This document shows positions 13,771 through 15,949 of a stretch of 15,949 bases of DNA, piece by piece (position 1 is the stretch's first letter; every line of letters begins with the position of its first letter). Both the position numbers and the translations under genes were made by a program. Below the pieces are notes generated by a model that did no database searches, was not told where the DNA came from, and saw nothing but the letters and a program-made list of their open reading frames with translations. The DNA comes from Eubacteriales Family XIII. Incertae Sedis bacterium (GTDB lineage: Bacteria > Bacillota > Clostridia > Peptostreptococcales > Anaerovoracaceae). The DNA lies in contig JAITPU010000023.1 of assembly GCA_031289235.1 (NCBI GenBank), forward strand, positions 1 to 15,949, read 5' to 3'.

Positions 13771-14745
13771 ATGAACGGAATGATCAATTTCCTGAAACCG
13801 GCGGGCATGACTTCGCACGACGCGGTGGCTTTTATGCGGCGGCTCCTCGGAATAAAGCGCGTCGGACATACGGGTACGCTAGATCCGATGGCGGCCGGGG
13901 TTCTTCCCATATGCGCCGGAAAAGCGACGCGCGTCGCGGAATATCTGGAAACCGACGGCAAAAAATATCGCTGCGAAATGCGTCTTGGCCTTGTGACAGA
14001 TACGCAGGATATATGGGGGAAAGCGGAAAGTTTTGGATTTGAGCCGCGAAGCGTTACCGAACAACAGATATTGGACGCTCTATGCGAATTCAAGGGGAAA
14101 ATCACGCAGACGCCGCCCCGTTATTCCGCCGTGAAGCTGAATGGAAAAAAGCTTTACGAATACGCCAGAGAAGGAAAAGATGTCGCTGTACCGCCGAGAG
14201 AAGTTTTCGTAAAGAGCTTGGAAACCGTTGAAATAAACGTGAAGAGTGGAACCGTGATCTTTGACGTCAGCTGTTCGAAAGGCACGTATGTCCGGACGAT
14301 CTGCCATGACGTCGGCGCGATTTTAGGTTGCGGCGCCGCCATGAGTTTCTTGCTGCGGCTGGAAAGCGGCGTCTTTTCGCTGGAAAACGCGATGACGGCT
14401 GAGGAACTCGCGTGCGCCGTTGAAGAGGGGAGAATAGAAGCCTGCCTTATCCCACCGGACCAACCTCTCGTTGCCCTCGGCGAGATAAATGTGGACGGGC
14501 GGCGCGCGGAAAAATTTGCCAGCGGCATATCCGTCGCGTGGGATTCAGTTTCCTTAGCGGCTTCCCCGCGGCCCTTTGGGGCTTTTGAGGAAGAAGCGCG
14601 GGCGAACGTTAATAAATTCAGAAATTACTATAAAGTATATCGAAGCGATATCGGGAGCGAAGGAATTTCCGCCGGCCGGATTTTTTTGGGAATAGGGCGC
14701 GTTGAAGGCGGTCAACTGCGGGCGGATAAGGTTTTATGCGTCTGA
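13771..14745 (+). CDS. truB: tRNA pseudouridine(55) synthase TruB
   Basis: TruB converts U55 in the T-loop of most tRNAs to pseudouridine. The 324-residue protein begins with the family-typical MNGMINFLKPAGMTSHDAV, has the catalytic Asp38 in GHTGTLDPMAAGVLPI, and RVAEYLETDGKKYRCEM. Later blocks are TQTPPRYSAVKLNGKKLYEYAR and the SKGTYVRTICHDVG segment. The C-terminal region after about residue 235 is less conserved and rich in Ala/Glu. ATG 13771 is chosen over TTG 13762 because GGAAGA near 13755-13760 is correctly spaced only for the ATG and the homology starts there. A 155-bp gap before ribF suggests the operon may end or be re-promoted after truB. Confidence 0.95.
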   Translation: MNGMINFLKPAGMTSHDAVAFMRRLLGIKRVGHTGTLDPMAAGVLPICAGKATRVAEYLETDGKKYRCEMRLGLVTDTQDIWGKAESFGFEPRSVTEQQILDALCEFKGKITQTPPRYSAVKLNGKKLYEYAREGKDVAVPPREVFVKSLETVEINVKSGTVIFDVSCSKGTYVRTICHDVGAILGCGAAMSFLLRLESGVFSLENAMTAEELACAVEEGRIEACLIPPDQPLVALGEINVDGRRAEKFASGISVAWDSVSLAASPRPFGAFEEEARANVNKFRNYYKVYRSDIGSEGISAGRIFLGIGRVEGGQLRADKVLCV

Positions 14746-14760
14746 GCAGAACCTGCCGTC

Positions 14761-14788
14761 TTGTTGCGCGGCTTCAGCCGCAATGTAA
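14761..14788 (+). repeat. Intergenic repeat after truB, related to a motif after ribF
   Basis: TTGTTGCGCGGCTT is followed by CAGCCGC and AATGTAA. The same outer parts occur at 15903-15923 as TTGTTACGCGGCTT then AATGTAA, without the central 7 bases. The central insert makes a GCGGCT/AGCCGC hairpin in this copy only. Each copy sits shortly downstream of a gene end (truB, ribF). Confidence 0.5.
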
Positions 14789-14804
14789 AAACGGACAGCA
14801 GAGG

Positions 14805-14814
14805 TAGCCGGCTA
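14805..14814. repeat. 10-bp perfect palindrome in the truB-ribF gap
   Basis: TAGCCGGCTA reads identically on both strands. It lies just upstream of the candidate ribF promoter. It may be a protein site or chance. Confidence 0.3.
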
Positions 14815-14826
14815 AGAGTTCACGGC

Positions 14827-14854
14827 TTGACGAAAAAATCTTCGCCACTTTAGT
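14827..14854 (+). promoter_or_regulatory. Candidate promoter for ribF
   Basis: TTGACG (5 of 6 matches to the -35 consensus), a 16-bp spacer that starts with an A-run, and TTTAGT (4 of 6 to the -10) lie about 47 bp upstream of the ribF start. It fits the 155-bp gap separating ribF from truB. No FMN riboswitch motif is visible between it and ribF. Confidence 0.45.
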
Positions 14855-14900
14855 CCAATGTTTAATTGTCGGAGCAATAAGGCGCGAATTGGAGGCCGGC

Positions 14901-15875
14901 GTGATCACATTCAGCGATTTAAAAGAAATCAGGAACATAGACGATACGGTCATCGCGCTGGGAAATTTCGACGGCATGCACACAGGCCACACGGAGTTAA
15001 TCAGGAAGACGGCGGAGACGGCGCGCCGCCGCGGGATGAAAAGCGCTGTTTTTACGTTTACCGGCAATCCGCGCAACGTGATTGAGGGTAAAACGCTGAT
15101 CAGGAGCCTTCTTTCCCCCGCCGATAAGGAGGAAATCATCGGCGGTCTGGGGATAGACTACCTGTTTTCTCTGCCGTTTAGCGAAGATGTTCGCCGCATG
15201 ACGCCGGAAGAATTTATAGAAGGGCTTTTGCTGGGCGTTTTTCGGGCACGCGAAGTGTTTTGCGGTTTTAATTACCGTTTCGGCGCCGGAAGGGCGGGGA
15301 GCCTAAGCACTTTGCGTGAAGCGGCAGCCTATAGAGGCTTCGCGCTGAACGTGCTGAAACCCGTCGTGGTGGAAGGCAAAGCGGTCAGCAGTTCGATGAT
15401 CCGTGAGATTATAGCGAAGGGTATGGTAGATGAATGCCGTAAATACATGGGCAGGAATTATTCCATAGCCGGAAAAGTGGTCTCGGGGAACCGCATAGGC
15501 AGGACTATCGGCTTCCCCACCTGCAATCTTCTCATAGACGGGGAAATGGCGTCGCCGGCCCGCGGCGTTTATGTGACTACATGTTTTTTCGGCGGACATA
15601 CCTTTCCGGGCGTGACAAACTTCGGGATACGGCCGACCATAGGCGACGGAAAGAAAACGGCGGAGACTCATCTCTTTGATTTTGAAGGGGATCTTTACGG
15701 AAAAGAGATCCGTGTGGAATTTTTGAAAAAGATCAGAGATGAGATCAAATTTGATAATGTCGGTCAACTGGCGGCGCAGATCGCGGCCGACATCCGGACG
15801 GCGCGCGGCTGTCATCTGGCGCGTCAGCGTGGTCCCGCAGGGGATGACAGCGGCTCTCTGCCGATGTTTGAATAG
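14901..15875 (+). CDS. ribF: Bifunctional riboflavin kinase / FAD synthetase
   Basis: RibF phosphorylates riboflavin to FMN and adenylates FMN to FAD. The 324-aa protein has the N-terminal nucleotidyltransferase motif GNFDGMHTGH at residues 21-30, followed by VFTFTGNP and the FCGFNYRFGAGRAG and SSSMIREII blocks. The C-terminal riboflavin kinase domain has GRTIGFPTCNL from residue 200, PARGVYVT, and GVTNFGIRPTIGDG. GTG 14901 is chosen because GGAGG at 14891-14895 lies 5 nt upstream; TTG 14889 overlaps that site. The last ~20 residues (from about LARQRG to LPMFE) extend beyond the usual end near ADIRTAR. They are encoded by DNA resembling the non-coding repeat after the SPFH gene, suggesting the C-terminus was altered by a repeat element. 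rpsO often follows ribF, but the window ends first. Confidence 0.95.
   Translation: MITFSDLKEIRNIDDTVIALGNFDGMHTGHTELIRKTAETARRRGMKSAVFTFTGNPRNVIEGKTLIRSLLSPADKEEIIGGLGIDYLFSLPFSEDVRRMTPEEFIEGLLLGVFRAREVFCGFNYRFGAGRAGSLSTLREAAAYRGFALNVLKPVVVEGKAVSSSMIREIIAKGMVDECRKYMGRNYSIAGKVVSGNRIGRTIGFPTCNLLIDGEMASPARGVYVTTCFFGGHTFPGVTNFGIRPTIGDGKKTAETHLFDFEGDLYGKEIRVEFLKKIRDEIKFDNVGQLAAQIAADIRTARGCHLARQRGPAGDDSGSLPMFE
15808..15851. repeat. Inverted repeat inside the 3' end of ribF
   Basis: GCTGTCATC at 15808-15816 and GATGACAGC at 15843-15851 are perfect 9-bp arms separated by 26 nt. The right arm lies within repeat copy B. The arms lie inside the ribF coding region, near its stop. Confidence 0.6.
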
Positions 15876-15879
15876 TAAC
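15827..15879 (+). repeat. Dispersed imperfect repeat, copy B (end of ribF)
   Basis: This is the partner of 6868-6921, with 45 of 54 aligned positions identical and only transitions among the mismatches. It encodes the last 15 or so residues of RibF and its stop codon, then runs 4 bp past the stop. Homology does not visibly continue into either flank. Confidence 0.7.
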
Positions 15880-15884
15880 GGCTT

Positions 15885-15906
15885 ACAATCTTCAAACGAA
15901 GTTTGT
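15885..15906 (+). terminator. Hairpin 10 bp after ribF, terminator-like but without a T-run
   Basis: ACAATCTTC (15885-15893) pairs with GAAGTTTGT (15898-15906) around an AAAC loop, with one internal mismatch. The sequence after it is TACGCGGC, so classical intrinsic termination is doubtful. It may be an mRNA 3'-end structure. Confidence 0.3.
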
Positions 15907-15930
15907 TACGCGGCTTAATGTAACTGCTAA

Positions 15931-15946
15931 TATATTCATGAATATA
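15931..15946. promoter_or_regulatory. Perfect 16-bp AT-rich palindrome downstream of ribF
   Basis: TATATTCATGAATATA is fully self-complementary and lies 3 bp from the window end, 55 bp after the ribF stop. It could be a regulator-binding site for the next gene; what follows is not visible. Confidence 0.4.
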
Positions 15947-15949
15947 ACA

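Noticed and set aside
14746..14900. FMN riboswitch upstream of ribF
   Set aside because: The conserved RFN blocks are not visible and the gap is short. This bifunctional ribF in a truB context is usually not riboswitch-controlled.

Overview
This window is a chromosomal block of conserved bacterial housekeeping genes, all on the + strand, apparently in two tightly packed operon-like runs. I see no transposase, phage gene, CRISPR array, tRNA or rRNA. Gene order and protein families suggest an anaerobic member of the Bacillota (Clostridia or Negativicutes-like) with medium-to-high GC. The evidence is the order frr-uppS-cdsA-dxr-rseP-ispG followed by rimP-nusA-rnpM-infB-rbfA-nrnA-truB-ribF, the MEP isoprenoid pathway, and a NusA lacking the proteobacterial C-terminal repeats. 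The taxonomic call is an inference of moderate-to-low certainty.

Region 1 (1-6855) is an envelope and isoprenoid run. It holds the 3' part of frr, a small uncharacterised protein gene, uppS, cdsA, dxr, rseP, ispG, an nfeD-like gene and a stomatin/SPFH gene. Spacings are short and several stops and starts overlap (ATGA at 551 and 4332). Dxr and IspG are two MEP-pathway enzymes that supply isoprenoid precursors. UppS uses such precursors to make the undecaprenyl carrier, CdsA makes CDP-diacylglycerol, RseP is a site-2 membrane protease, and NfeD plus SPFH form a typical membrane-microdomain pair.

Region 2 (6856-7346) is the only long non-coding stretch, 491 bp. It contains a 54-bp element that recurs imperfectly at the end of ribF, two adjacent 7-1-7 perfect inverted repeats overlapping a candidate extended -10 promoter, and a strong intrinsic terminator about 190 bp upstream of rimP. 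After the terminator come an AT-rich hairpin and a 17-bp exact duplication of the rimP ribosome-binding site and start region. The promoter-terminator-rimP layout suggests an attenuated leader for the nusA operon. polC and proS, which often sit near this point in related genomes, are absent here.

Region 3 (7347-14745) is the translation/transcription operon: rimP, nusA (acidic tail of two 30-residue repeats), rnpM (ylxR), infB, rbfA, nrnA and truB. These act in 30S maturation, elongation/termination control, initiation, nanoRNA turnover and tRNA modification. The L7Ae-like ylxQ gene often found between ylxR and infB is missing.

Region 4 (14746-15949) has a 155-bp gap with a candidate promoter, then ribF (FAD synthetase/riboflavin kinase) and a 3' flank with a hairpin and a perfect 16-bp palindrome. 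The ribF C-terminus appears to be partly made of the same repeat found after the SPFH gene. I found no convincing undescribed multi-gene system. The items most worth checking are the rimP leader architecture and the dispersed repeats.
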